Assembly: GCA_018399295.1 (NCBI GenBank)
Contig: JAGYOO010000020.1
Coordinates: forward strand, 1-11,493
DNA: 11,493 bases
Reading direction: 5' to 3'
Origin: Candidatus Omnitrophota bacterium
GTDB lineage: Bacteria > Omnitrophota > Gorgyraeia > B26-G9
Shown: piece after piece, positions 1-7,330 of the stretch
Numbering within the stretch: position 1 is the stretch's first letter
Layout of the letters: the number at the start of each line of letters is the position of its first letter
Notes under the pieces: model-generated
What the model was told of the DNA's origin: nothing
Databases searched by the model: none
Seen by the model: only the letters and a program-made list of their open reading frames with translations
Position numbers and translations under genes: made by a program

Positions 1-1563
1 CCGTGCCCGGCGCGCCTGCTGAATTGACGCGTAAAGTTTTTCCGCCGATCTGTCCGAGAATCCTTCCAACTGCTTGATCTCCTCCACTGGCAGCCTGTAC
101 AGCTGGGCCAGATTCCGAACCATTTCCCGGCGCACGAGCTGCTTAACGATCTTCTCGCCCAGTCCGCTGATGTTCATCGCGCTTCGGGAAGCAAAGTGGA
201 TCAAATGCCCGGTAAGCTGGGCGAAACAGGAAAGACCGGCCGGACAGAACCAGTAGGCCCCCTCCCGGTACACCCGCGAACCGCAGGAAGGACACTCTTT
301 CGGCATGCGGAATTCTGATTGACGTTTTTTTGCCGGCTCGTCTATCCGTTTCACTACCTCGGGAATCACGTCTCCGGCCCGCTCGATCCGGACGATGTCT
401 CCGGGCCGGACATCTTTTCTCCTGACCTCATCAATGTTATGAAGCGTTGCCCGGCTTACGGTCACGCCGCCGACATTAACCGGTTCAAGCATTGCTACCG
501 GTGTTAAGATCCCGGTGCGTCCGACGGAAACCACGATTTCGCGCAGACGGGTTATCTCTTTTTTAGGAGAAAATTTCCAGGCCAGGGCCCAGCGCGGGCT
601 TCGCTGGCGCGTTCCCAGACGTTCCCGCAGGGAGAACCGATTAACCTTAATCACGATTCCGTCGATCTCATAGTCCAGCTCTTCCCTTTGTTCCTGAAAC
701 CGGTGATGATAGCGGATTATCCGATCTATAGAAGTAACCTTTTTATTGTGCTCATCAGTCCGCAATCCCCATTTCGGCATCTGCCGCAAGGCATCCCAGT
801 CGCTGTCCAATCGCGGGCCGCCTTCAATGCGAAGGATATCGTAAAAGATCGCCCCTAACGGCCCTCCCTTGATCCGGTTCGGATCAAGCTGGCGCATCAT
901 GCCCGCGGCCGCGTTGCGCGGATTGGCAAAGGCCTCTTCATTATTTTTAATCCGCTGTTTATTCAATTCCTGAAAACCGGTTCTGGACATATATATCTCT
1001 CCCCTGACCGCTAAAAACTCCGGTGCCTCTCCCTGCAGCTTAAGTGGAACCTGACGCACCATGCGCAGATTAGCTGAAATATCTTCCCCGCTCTCTCCAT
1101 CACCCCGGGTCGCCCCGTATTCCAGATCGCCCTTCCGGTAGACGAGTTCAACAGAAAACCCGTCAAACTTCGGCTCAAGCACGAACTCTTCTTCTTTTTC
1201 TCCTCCGTTGCGACGCACAGATTCGATAAAATCTTCCACCTCTTTTTCACTGGAAACCGCGTTCAGGCTTAACATCAAAACCGCGTGTTTTACCTTTTTC
1301 AGCCGGCTTACCGGCTTTGCGCCAACTCTTTGCGTTGGAGAAGCCGCGGAATCAAATTGAGGAAATCTTCTTTCCAGTTCCTCCAGGCGGTGAAAAAGCC
1401 GGTCAAAGGCCTCGTCCGAGATCTTCGGACTGTTTTTAACGTAATAATGATAATTATGATATTCGATTTCTTTTCGCAGCGACTCTATCTGTTCTTTCGC
1501 CTCCCGCTCATTCAATTGCGCGAGGTTTTTAAAAGCAACCTGCGAGCGGGATCCGGAATCCAC
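1..1563 (-). CDS. ligA: NAD-dependent DNA ligase LigA (C-terminal part beyond the window)
   Basis: Seals nicks in DNA using NAD+ during replication and repair. The frame is open from a GTG at 1563-1561 to the window edge, giving 521 residues of a protein that is usually about 670. Visible in order: the N-terminal NMN-binding Ia region with the YHNYHYY motif (about residues 35-41); the adenylation motif EPKFDG with the AMP-accepting lysine at Lys132; the DYEIDGIVIKV motif; the OB-fold; a four-cysteine zinc finger (CPSC...C...C); and the beginning of the helix-hairpin-helix region. The rest of that region and the BRCT domain would lie outside. The GTG start is chosen because AGGAGG sits 9 bases upstream, inside the end of polX; no better in-frame start has a ribosome site. 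It follows polX by 3 bases and is probably translated from the same message. Identity is secure; the exact start less so. Confidence 0.96.
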   Translation of the reverse strand, partial: MDSGSRSQVAFKNLAQLNEREAKEQIESLRKEIEYHNYHYYVKNSPKISDEAFDRLFHRLEELERRFPQFDSAASPTQRVGAKPVSRLKKVKHAVLMLSLNAVSSEKEVEDFIESVRRNGGEKEEEFVLEPKFDGFSVELVYRKGDLEYGATRGDGESGEDISANLRMVRQVPLKLQGEAPEFLAVRGEIYMSRTGFQELNKQRIKNNEEAFANPRNAAAGMMRQLDPNRIKGGPLGAIFYDILRIEGGPRLDSDWDALRQMPKWGLRTDEHNKKVTSIDRIIRYHHRFQEQREELDYEIDGIVIKVNRFSLRERLGTRQRSPRWALAWKFSPKKEITRLREIVVSVGRTGILTPVAMLEPVNVGGVTVSRATLHNIDEVRRKDVRPGDIVRIERAGDVIPEVVKRIDEPAKKRQSEFRMPKECPSCGSRVYREGAYWFCPAGLSCFAQLTGHLIHFASRSAMNISGLGEKIVKQLVRREMVRNLAQLYRLPVEEIKQLEGFSDRSAEKLYASIQQARRAR

Positions 1564-1566
1564 TCC

Positions 1567-3303
1567 TTACCGCCTCCTGTCCAGCAATCTCAATAACTCT
1601 TCCAGAGGACAGGTATTCAGGACGTCTTTCTTTTCCAACCATCCCCGCCGGGCCTGCCCCAGACCGAACCGCATGAAATCCAGATCGCTCAGGCTGTGCG
1701 CGTCGGTATTTATCGCTACCAGGACCTTATTGTCCCGAGCGGTCTTGGAATAGATATCATTAAGATCAAGGCGATCGGGATATGAGTTTATCTCGAGATA
1801 GCATTTTCTCTCCCTGGCCGCTTTAATCAGCTTCTCCATATCTACTTCATAGCCCGGCCGCTCATTTATCAGCCGGCCGGTGGGATGTCCCAGAATATTA
1901 AAATTAGGGTTATCCATGGCCCGGATAATCCTTTCTGTCTGAACTTTTCCCGGCAGATTGAATTTGGAATGCACCGAACACACTCGCACATCCAGTTCCC
2001 GGAGGATCTCATCCGGCAGATCGAGCGTTCCGTCCTCCAGGATATCCACCTCAATACCTTTGAGAACCCGGAATCCCCGCGACTGGGAATTTATCCGGTC
2101 AATCTGCCGGATCTGTTCCTTTACGTCCGCAGGCTTCAATCCATGGGCCATGGTCAGCCGCTGGGAGTGATCGGTAACCGCCATATACTCATACCCCAGT
2201 CGTTGGGCCGCCGCGGCCATCTCCTCCAGACTGTACTTTCCGTCCGTACGATTGGTATGCGTGTGCAGGTCACCGCGGATGTCCTCCTGTTTTACAAGCC
2301 GTGGCAAGCGGCCCTGCCGTGCCGCCTCGATCTCGCCCCGGTCCTCGCGCAATTCGGGATCGATCCAGGGCAACCCCACGCTGTTATAGACCTCCTCCTC
2401 GGTATTTCCGGCCAGTCTCTTCTCCCGCCTGCCATCCTCTGAAAATACCCCGTACTCGTTTATCTTTAATTTCTTTTTTACCGCCATTGCCCGCACCGCG
2501 ATATTATGAGACTTGGATCCGGTAAAATAATGCAGTGCCGCTCCATAACTCTCCTGAGGAACAAGCCGCAGGTCTACCTGCAAGCCCGAGCGCAGGAGCA
2601 CCGAAGATTTAGTATCACCCCTGGCGATGACCTTTTCCACGTTGTCATAATTCATGAAATGATCCATTACCCGGCTTCCTTTATCACAGGTGACCAAAAC
2701 ATCCAGATCCTTCACCGTTTCCCGGCAACGACGATAACTTCCGGCGATAACCGCCTGGCGGACTGTTTTCTCAGCTTTAAGATACTCCAACAGCAAACCA
2801 GCCGCCCTGTCCGCCAGCTGCAGTTTAAACCGGCCCTCGGTGGAACGGATTCGGCCTAATCCCTCAATTATCGACTGTTCGGTTTTCCTTCCGAACCCCG
2901 GCAGTTCCTTTATCCTCCCGTTGCGGGCCGCTGCCTCCAGTTCCTCCGGAGTTTTAATTCCCAGTTTTTCATGCAGGGTCTTGATTCGGCGCGGCCCCAG
3001 CCCGAATACCCGCATGATCTGAACCAGCCCCTCGGGCATCTCCTTCTTCAGATCTTCCAGCAACTCGAATCTGCCGGCCTTCACTATCTGGACGATCTTG
3101 TTCTCCAGGTCTTTACCGATTCCGGTAAATGAGGAAAGCCTCTCTCCCCGGGCTACCATCTTGTCAATATCGCCGGACAGCCCGCCCACCGTCCGGGCGG
3201 CATTACGATAAGCGCGGACCCGGAACTGATTCTCGCCTTTTATCTCCAGCAGGTCCGCGAATTCATCGAACATCTTTTCAACTTCATTATTGCTGACAGG
3301 CAT
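1567..3303 (-). CDS. polX: Family X DNA polymerase / 3'-5' exonuclease PolX
   Basis: Bacterial PolX fills short gaps in base-excision repair and also carries exonuclease and AP-endonuclease activity in its PHP domain. At 578 residues it has the usual length (B. subtilis PolX is about 570). Domains: 8-kDa helix-hairpin-helix region (about 1-95), fingers (about 96-150), palm with GSYRR (188-192) and catalytic Asp199, Asp201 and Asp244, thumb with YFTGSKSHN (259-267), then the PHP domain (about 340-570). All nine expected PHP metal ligands can be placed: His347, His349, Asp354, His379, Glu418, His445, His473, Asp534, His536. Both activities are therefore probably intact. The start has only a weak GGAAG site. 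The gene begins 14 bases after the cupredoxin gene and ends 3 bases before ligA, a sensible pairing of gap filling with nick sealing. Confidence 0.96.
   Translation of the reverse strand: MPVSNNEVEKMFDEFADLLEIKGENQFRVRAYRNAARTVGGLSGDIDKMVARGERLSSFTGIGKDLENKIVQIVKAGRFELLEDLKKEMPEGLVQIMRVFGLGPRRIKTLHEKLGIKTPEELEAAARNGRIKELPGFGRKTEQSIIEGLGRIRSTEGRFKLQLADRAAGLLLEYLKAEKTVRQAVIAGSYRRCRETVKDLDVLVTCDKGSRVMDHFMNYDNVEKVIARGDTKSSVLLRSGLQVDLRLVPQESYGAALHYFTGSKSHNIAVRAMAVKKKLKINEYGVFSEDGRREKRLAGNTEEEVYNSVGLPWIDPELREDRGEIEAARQGRLPRLVKQEDIRGDLHTHTNRTDGKYSLEEMAAAAQRLGYEYMAVTDHSQRLTMAHGLKPADVKEQIRQIDRINSQSRGFRVLKGIEVDILEDGTLDLPDEILRELDVRVCSVHSKFNLPGKVQTERIIRAMDNPNFNILGHPTGRLINERPGYEVDMEKLIKAARERKCYLEINSYPDRLDLNDIYSKTARDNKVLVAINTDAHSLSDLDFMRFGLGQARRGWLEKKDVLNTCPLEELLRLLDRRR
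1573..1578 (-). promoter_or_regulatory. Shine-Dalgarno site that fixes the ligA GTG start
   Basis: AGGAGG on the lower strand lies within the last codons of polX, 9 bases before the GTG at 1563. A second GGAG directly touches the GTG and is too close to serve. The placement implies that ligA translation begins as ribosomes finish polX. Confidence 0.6.
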
Positions 3304-3317
3304 ATCCGTCTTCCGGC

Positions 3318-3692
3318 CTAATCCAACCGCCCGGTTTCTACAACCTCAAGCTCCTGGCGTTCACCCATCTCCGCGTGATTACCGATCGGACAGGATAGTT
3401 CATAATTACCCGGGACCAGTTCCACCTGCAGGACCCTGGTCTCTCCGGATCGGAGAATATCAGGGAACGATTCCTCGATCCCCATGCCTTCTATCTTGAA
3501 ATTGTGAACCAATCCGCCCTCATTGGTCACTACAAACTCCACAGTCCCGGCCGGCGCCTGTTCCGAAGCCTCCAGCTCCCATTCTCTTAAAGTAACATCT
3601 ATCCGATGCGCCTCCTGAGCAAAAGCGGCAGAAAAACTCACAGCCCCGGCCAGCAGACAACCGGTAATGCCGATCGCGATTATTCTGTTCAT
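3318..3692 (-). CDS. Secreted cupredoxin (type 1 copper protein, plastocyanin-like)
   Basis: 124-residue protein with an N-terminal signal sequence (MNR, then a hydrophobic run, then AFA-Q; probable cleavage near residue 25) followed by a cupredoxin fold of about 95 residues. Type 1 copper ligands can be assigned as His63 (LVHNF), Cys101 and His106 (CPIGNH) and probably Met109 (AEM). Such proteins carry electrons or bind copper outside the cytoplasm; which of these applies here cannot be read from the sequence. An ITGC at 9-12 resembles a lipobox, so lipoprotein processing is a less likely alternative. A longer frame to 3803 exists, but the ATG at 3692 has AAGGAG 7 bases upstream and gives a proper signal peptide. 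The longer form would overlap the PRC gene by about 100 bases. The start lies 13 bases after that gene, so co-transcription is likely. Confidence 0.85.
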   Translation of the reverse strand: MNRIIAIGITGCLLAGAVSFSAAFAQEAHRIDVTLREWELEASEQAPAGTVEFVVTNEGGLVHNFKIEGMGIEESFPDILRSGETRVLQVELVPGNYELSCPIGNHAEMGERQELEVVETGRLD

Positions 3693-3705
3693 CTCTATTC
3701 TCCTT

Positions 3706-4458
3706 TTATTTGACTCCGGCCGGACTCTGCCCATGCTTTTGCCGTCCGTAATGTTTATGCAGTTTATCTTCATAATCCTGAGTAATCGGCTGATGCAGGT
3801 CATACGCCGGACTGGTCCCTACAGCCTCCCGGGTCAGATTGACATAAACCCTGGACTCGTTCCAGTTGATCATCTTTATCCAGGCCGGGGATATAAGCAC
3901 CTTTTTCCCGGGCAGCCAGTTACCGGTGTCTATCTCCAGATAATGGATCGCCCATTTCTCGTCATCCACGATAAAGTCCAGAACATGTCCGATACTCCCG
4001 TTTTCAGCCTGGATATGATATCGATCTACTTCCCGCACGCTGCGCAGATGGCTGTCTCCGCTCTCCCGTTCCGGGAACACCGGCACGGGTTCGGGGACAA
4101 CTCCCATGGCCGTCAGATCCTGCGCTGTCGCGTTCCAGTACATCGGCCAGCGATAATACTTGTTAAGCTCTATCTCCTTTTGGCGGGAAACCGGCTTATC
4201 AGCATCCACGTCCGGGCTGTTCAGCACCGTGTCCTTATCCAGCTCAACGGGGAATTCCCTATGCACAATATCAGGTCTGCCGCTGAAAGCAGCGGTAGAA
4301 ATCAGCACCTGACGTCCGGGCAGCCAGGTACCCGTATCCGCGATAAGATAACGCAACACCCAGCGGGCGTCATCAAAATAAAAGTCAAGAATTTTGCCGA
4401 TATCCCCGTCTTTTGCCCGAATCCGGAAATTCAGGTATTCACGCACGCCTTTTAACAT
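3706..4458 (-). CDS. Tandem PRC-barrel domain protein (paralogue A)
   Basis: 250 residues made of two PRC-barrel repeats, about 4-105 and 138-238, with a short proline-rich linker. PRC barrels are small beta-barrel modules first described in photosynthetic reaction centre subunit H and in the RNA-processing protein RimM. Each repeat here carries the same skeleton: a G-x-I/V-x-D-F strand, a W-x-x-x-Y-L strand, then D-T-G-x-W-L-P-G. The first repeat ends in KYYRWPMYW, a signature seen in other two-repeat PRC proteins. No signal peptide or membrane segment is visible, so it is probably cytoplasmic. The ATG at 4458 has a strong AGGAGG 5 bases upstream. The gene lies 50 bases after the 105-residue unknown gene and 13 before the cupredoxin gene. 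Its function is not known; a structural or stress role is only a guess. Confidence 0.87.
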   Translation of the reverse strand: MLKGVREYLNFRIRAKDGDIGKILDFYFDDARWVLRYLIADTGTWLPGRQVLISTAAFSGRPDIVHREFPVELDKDTVLNSPDVDADKPVSRQKEIELNKYYRWPMYWNATAQDLTAMGVVPEPVPVFPERESGDSHLRSVREVDRYHIQAENGSIGHVLDFIVDDEKWAIHYLEIDTGNWLPGKKVLISPAWIKMINWNESRVYVNLTREAVGTSPAYDLHQPITQDYEDKLHKHYGRQKHGQSPAGVK

Positions 4459-4508
4459 TTTCTCCTCCTTTACTTAGCTGCCGCCCGGCTTTATTCCACC
4501 GGATAATC

Positions 4509-4826
4509 TTAAAGAGTTTTTCCCTGCCCATCCCCGGGCTCTGCGATGGAATCGATAAGATTGAAAACACCTTGGACTGCGGCAATCCTCACGCTCTCAC
4601 CTACGGTTCGAGAGAGGATGGCCATTACCTTCCGGCTGCTCACTCTTAACATGGAGACAAGCAGTTTACGCTCCAAAAGATGATTTTCACCCATCGCCGT
4701 CACCGCGATGCCTGGTTTTTCGGTCTCAAAAAAAAACGATTCCGGAAAAAGCGGAATTTCGGCGCGCAACCCGGCCATAATGATTATCGCCAATATCAGA
4801 TTATGATTGATCTCACCTTTTATCAT
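4509..4826 (-). CDS. Unrecognised 105-residue protein, coupled to the PRC-barrel gene
   Basis: I do not recognise this protein. Support for it being real: its ATG overlaps the stop of the preceding PRC gene in an ATGA arrangement, a GGAAGGA ribosome site lies just upstream, and it fills a gap that would otherwise be the only long hole in the operon. The protein has a short hydrophobic run near residues 9-19 (LILAIIIMAGL, too short for a confident membrane helix), then FPESFFFETEKPGIAV, then a region rich in leucine, valine and arginine that is probably helical (about 50-95), and a short Gly-rich polar tail. Some 'VRIAAV' texture in the helical part recalls HEAT-type repeats but is too short to claim. 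A run of nine T in the coding strand encodes the FFF and could be slippery. It sits between two paralogous PRC genes. Confidence 0.6.
   Translation of the reverse strand: MIKGEINHNLILAIIIMAGLRAEIPLFPESFFFETEKPGIAVTAMGENHLLERKLLVSMLRVSSRKVMAILSRTVGESVRIAAVQGVFNLIDSIAEPGDGQGKTL
4728..4736 (-). repeat. Nine-base homopolymer inside the 105-residue gene
   Basis: Nine consecutive A on the + strand (T in the coding sense) encode Phe-Phe-Phe. Homopolymers of this length inside genes can slip during replication or transcription and switch the frame. Nothing in this single sequence shows that it does so. Confidence 0.5.
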
Positions 4827-5584
4827 CTTGCCGATCCTTCCGGTTTTTTTCTTTTTTCCGGTGAAGTCTTTTTATAATATTCAGACAATTCTTCTTCCGC
4901 CTCCCGATCCAGCGGCCGGGAGGGATCATATTCCGGCGCCCCGCGGATCCGCTCGATCTCGAGATCCATTCTGAACGACTGGTCCTCCCAATTTATTCCA
5001 TCTACCCATTCCGGAACCAGGAGAACACGTTTAGCCGGCAGCCAGCGGCGCGTGTCAAACACGATATAGCGGATCATCCAGTCGTCCGGTTCCACTAAAA
5101 AATCTTCAACCTCCCCTGATTCTCCTTCCGGCGTCCGCAGACGGTAGCCGAAAACCTCCCTACAGCTTCTCAATATCTTATCCTTTACCGGGCTTTCTTC
5201 CTTTACATCTTCTTCCGCTTCTTCCGGAGAAGGAATAAACGGAGTTTTAAATCCACGCTCCGGCCAATAGGGCGGCCACCCGTAATACTTTTGCAATTTT
5301 TCCTGATGTTCCAGACGCAGAGGCCGGGCAAGATCAAGATCCGGACTCTGTTCCAGCTGTTCCCGGGTAAGATCTATATCCAGCCGCTGATCCCGATCCT
5401 CTATATTCTTTATGAATACCAGCGGGACCACCAACCGGCGGGCTTTCAGCCATTCTCCCGAACGAACGATAAGATAACGGTTCAGCCAGAGATCCTGATC
5501 AAAAATAAAATCATTCACCTCTCCGGACGAACCATCCTTCGCCCGGACCTCGAATCCGAATATTCTCTTTAAACTGTTTACCAT
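4823..5584 (-). CDS. Tandem PRC-barrel domain protein (paralogue B)
   Basis: 253 residues with the same two-repeat plan as the PRC protein downstream: repeat one at about 3-108 ending in KYYGWPPYW, an acidic linker (about 118-133, rich in Glu), and repeat two at about 136-237. Shared marks include RAKDG near residues 14-18, the G-E-V-x-D-F strand in both repeats, W-x-x-R-Y-I/L, and RRWLPAKRV in repeat two. The C-terminus is lysine-rich. It is clearly a paralogue of the 3706-4458 gene but diverged in the linker and tail. No signal or membrane segment is seen. The start at 5584 has AGGA 5 bases upstream and lies 10 bases after the GAPDH stop. Its stop overlaps the next start (ATGA). Role unknown; the association with glycolytic genes is by position only. 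Confidence 0.87.
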   Translation of the reverse strand: MVNSLKRIFGFEVRAKDGSSGEVNDFIFDQDLWLNRYLIVRSGEWLKARRLVVPLVFIKNIEDRDQRLDIDLTREQLEQSPDLDLARPLRLEHQEKLQKYYGWPPYWPERGFKTPFIPSPEEAEEDVKEESPVKDKILRSCREVFGYRLRTPEGESGEVEDFLVEPDDWMIRYIVFDTRRWLPAKRVLLVPEWVDGINWEDQSFRMDLEIERIRGAPEYDPSRPLDREAEEELSEYYKKTSPEKRKKPEGSAR

Positions 5585-5594
5585 GCCGGTCCTG

Positions 5595-6611
5595 TCATAC
5601 CACGGCGGCTGTCTGGATCTTTTCCGCCAGCCGCGCCCCGGCCCGGATCATCTGGTTCGCGTATCCCCATTCGTTGTCATACCAGCTCATTATTTTAACC
5701 AGGTCTCCGTCTACCACCCGGGTCATTTCCAGATCAACAAACGATCCATGCGCATCGCCGATAATATCGGAAGAAACCACCGGACTTTCCACCACTCCGA
5801 CAATATCCTGGTAACGGTCGCTTCGCGCCTCCTCCCGGAAGATCTTACTTATCTCTTCCATTGAAGTCGCCCTTTCGGTTATCATGGTCACATCCGCCAC
5901 CGACCCTACCGGAACCGGCCCCCGGATTGCCGTACCATCGAACTTTCCCTCAAACTGAGGCAGAGCATGGGAAGTTGCCTTAGCTGCGCCAGTGGAGGTA
6001 GGAACAAAGTTAAGCGCTCCGGCGCGTCCGCGCCGGATATGCTTGTTCGGTCCGTCCACGATATTCTGACTCGAAGTATAGGCATGAACCGTATTCATTA
6101 TAGCCTTCTTAATTCCGATTCTACGGCCGATGATCTCCACTACCGGCGCGATACAGTTAGTCGTACAGCTGGCAGTCGAGATCAGGTCGGAATCCGGAAT
6201 CTCGTTTACTCCGGGAACAACCGTAGGAACCCCCGGACCTTTGACCGGTGCCGAAAGTATTACTCTTTTCGCCCCGGCCTTCAGATGCTGTTCCATGCCC
6301 TCTTTATCAGTGAACACACCCGAACACTCAAACACGATGTCTATCTCCAGATCCCTCCAGGGCAGTTTTGACGGGTCTTTTTCGTTCAGCATCCGGATTT
6401 TCTCCTCCCCGGCCTTCAGATAACCATCCTCCACGCGCAGCGGCTTTTCCTGCCTTCCATAAACACTGTCATAATTAATCAGATAAACAAGATCTTCCGC
6501 GGGCACCAGATCGTTTACCGCCGCCAGCTCCATACCCGGAGTACTTCTGATTATCTTAAATGCCGCTCTTCCTATTCTCCCTAATCCATTGATCGCGACT
6601 CTAACAGCCAT
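5595..6611 (-). CDS. gap: Glyceraldehyde-3-phosphate dehydrogenase, type I
   Basis: Catalyses NAD-linked oxidation and phosphorylation of glyceraldehyde-3-phosphate in glycolysis (reversible). 338 residues, normal length. The N-terminal Rossmann fold begins VAINGLGRIGR (5-15). Asp34 after the second strand favours NAD over NADP. The catalytic motif STASCTTNC places the nucleophile at Cys149, with His176 (TVHAYT) as the base. The C-terminal SWYDNEWGYANQM is typical. A frame extending to 6644 would add 11 residues (MDFKKNIKEEV), but the ATG at 6611 has AAAGGAGG 5 bases upstream and starts exactly where the family starts, so the shorter form is chosen. It lies 22 bases after the adenylate kinase gene and 10 before a PRC-barrel gene. 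The segment around VDGPNKHIRRGRAG differs slightly from the commonest wording but keeps the family pattern. Confidence 0.97.
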   Translation of the reverse strand: MAVRVAINGLGRIGRAAFKIIRSTPGMELAAVNDLVPAEDLVYLINYDSVYGRQEKPLRVEDGYLKAGEEKIRMLNEKDPSKLPWRDLEIDIVFECSGVFTDKEGMEQHLKAGAKRVILSAPVKGPGVPTVVPGVNEIPDSDLISTASCTTNCIAPVVEIIGRRIGIKKAIMNTVHAYTSSQNIVDGPNKHIRRGRAGALNFVPTSTGAAKATSHALPQFEGKFDGTAIRGPVPVGSVADVTMITERATSMEEISKIFREEARSDRYQDIVGVVESPVVSSDIIGDAHGSFVDLEMTRVVDGDLVKIMSWYDNEWGYANQMIRAGARLAEKIQTAAVV

Positions 6612-6633
6612 AACTTCCTCCTTTATATTTTTC

Positions 6634-7323
6634 TTAAAATCCACGCGCGAGAACGTGAATCTCTCTGTTTAGTACGGCAAGTACGGACTTAGCGACAAGT
6701 TCCGGCGCCATGTCCGCTGATTCCACATAGTATCGCTTCGGACAGCGACCGCGAAAAAATTCCCGTACCGGCACGGAATCTTTTTCGTAATCATCCAGCC
6801 GGCGGTCTATGATCTCCGGCCGGTCATCGTTACGCTGTTCGAGATGTCCGCCGCATGCCTGGCACAGTCCGCGGACCTCTTCCGCTGGCTGAAGATTAAC
6901 GTTAACCACCTTTCCGCACTCAGCGCAGATTCTTCGGCCGGTCAACCGCTGCTTAGCGATCTCAGAATCCAGACGCAACTCGATTACCGCGGCCAGGCTT
7001 AACCCGGTTTTTTCCGACAGATCACAAAACATATTCGCCTGATCAATATCACGCGGAAATCCGTCAAATACATAGATTCCGGAGTGAGTGTTCTCAAGTG
7101 CATTGGAGATCACCCTGCGCACGATATCCGCAGGTACCAACTTTCCGGTTTCTATTGATTCCTTTATCCGCGGACCTTCTTTGCTTCCGGAGTCAACCTC
7201 TTTTTTAAGTAAGGAACCGGTCTGGATCAGATTTATTCCGGGAAATCCGGAAAGTCTTTCCGCCAGACTGGTCTTGCCACTGCCCGGAGGCCCGATAAGG
7301 ATCACCGCTTTTGGATCATCCAT
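6634..7323 (-). CDS. adk: Adenylate kinase with zinc-type LID
   Basis: Interconverts AMP + ATP and 2 ADP in the cytoplasm. 229 residues, slightly longer than the usual 210-220. P-loop GPPGSGKT at 11-18; TGSLL at 35-39 and KLVPADIVRR (61-70) in the AMP-binding part; FDGFPR at 86-91; LID domain at about 129-170 with four zinc-binding cysteines Cys133, Cys136, Cys154 and Cys157; then DDRPEIIDRRLDDY. The usual active-site arginines (Arg91, and Arg168, Arg174/175 in the last motif) are present. The ATG at 7323 has AGGA upstream and follows the dehydrogenase gene by 7 bases. Bacterial adk is commonly found in the secY ribosomal-protein region; its place here among glycolytic genes suggests a second copy or a relocated one. 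A kinase for another nucleoside monophosphate is possible. Confidence 0.9.
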   Translation of the reverse strand: MDDPKAVILIGPPGSGKTSLAERLSGFPGINLIQTGSLLKKEVDSGSKEGPRIKESIETGKLVPADIVRRVISNALENTHSGIYVFDGFPRDIDQANMFCDLSEKTGLSLAAVIELRLDSEIAKQRLTGRRICAECGKVVNVNLQPAEEVRGLCQACGGHLEQRNDDRPEIIDRRLDDYEKDSVPVREFFRGRCPKRYYVESADMAPELVAKSVLAVLNREIHVLARGF

Positions 7324-7330
7324 CTCTGTC

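Noticed and set aside
1885..2442. Long + strand open frame opposite polX
   Set aside because: It lies wholly antisense to an intact polX with all catalytic residues, has no ribosome site worth noting and no recognisable domain. The low use of TTA, CTA and TCA codons in these genes leaves long open antisense frames.
3667..4455. 262-residue + strand frame opposite the PRC-barrel gene
   Set aside because: Antisense shadow; the lower strand gives a clear two-repeat PRC protein with a strong ribosome site, while the + frame shows no family features.
4459..4508. Terminator or promoter in the 50-base gap before PRC paralogue A
   Set aside because: Only a 4-base GCCG/CGGC pairing without a T-run, and no -35/-10 pair; the gap holds just a strong ribosome site.
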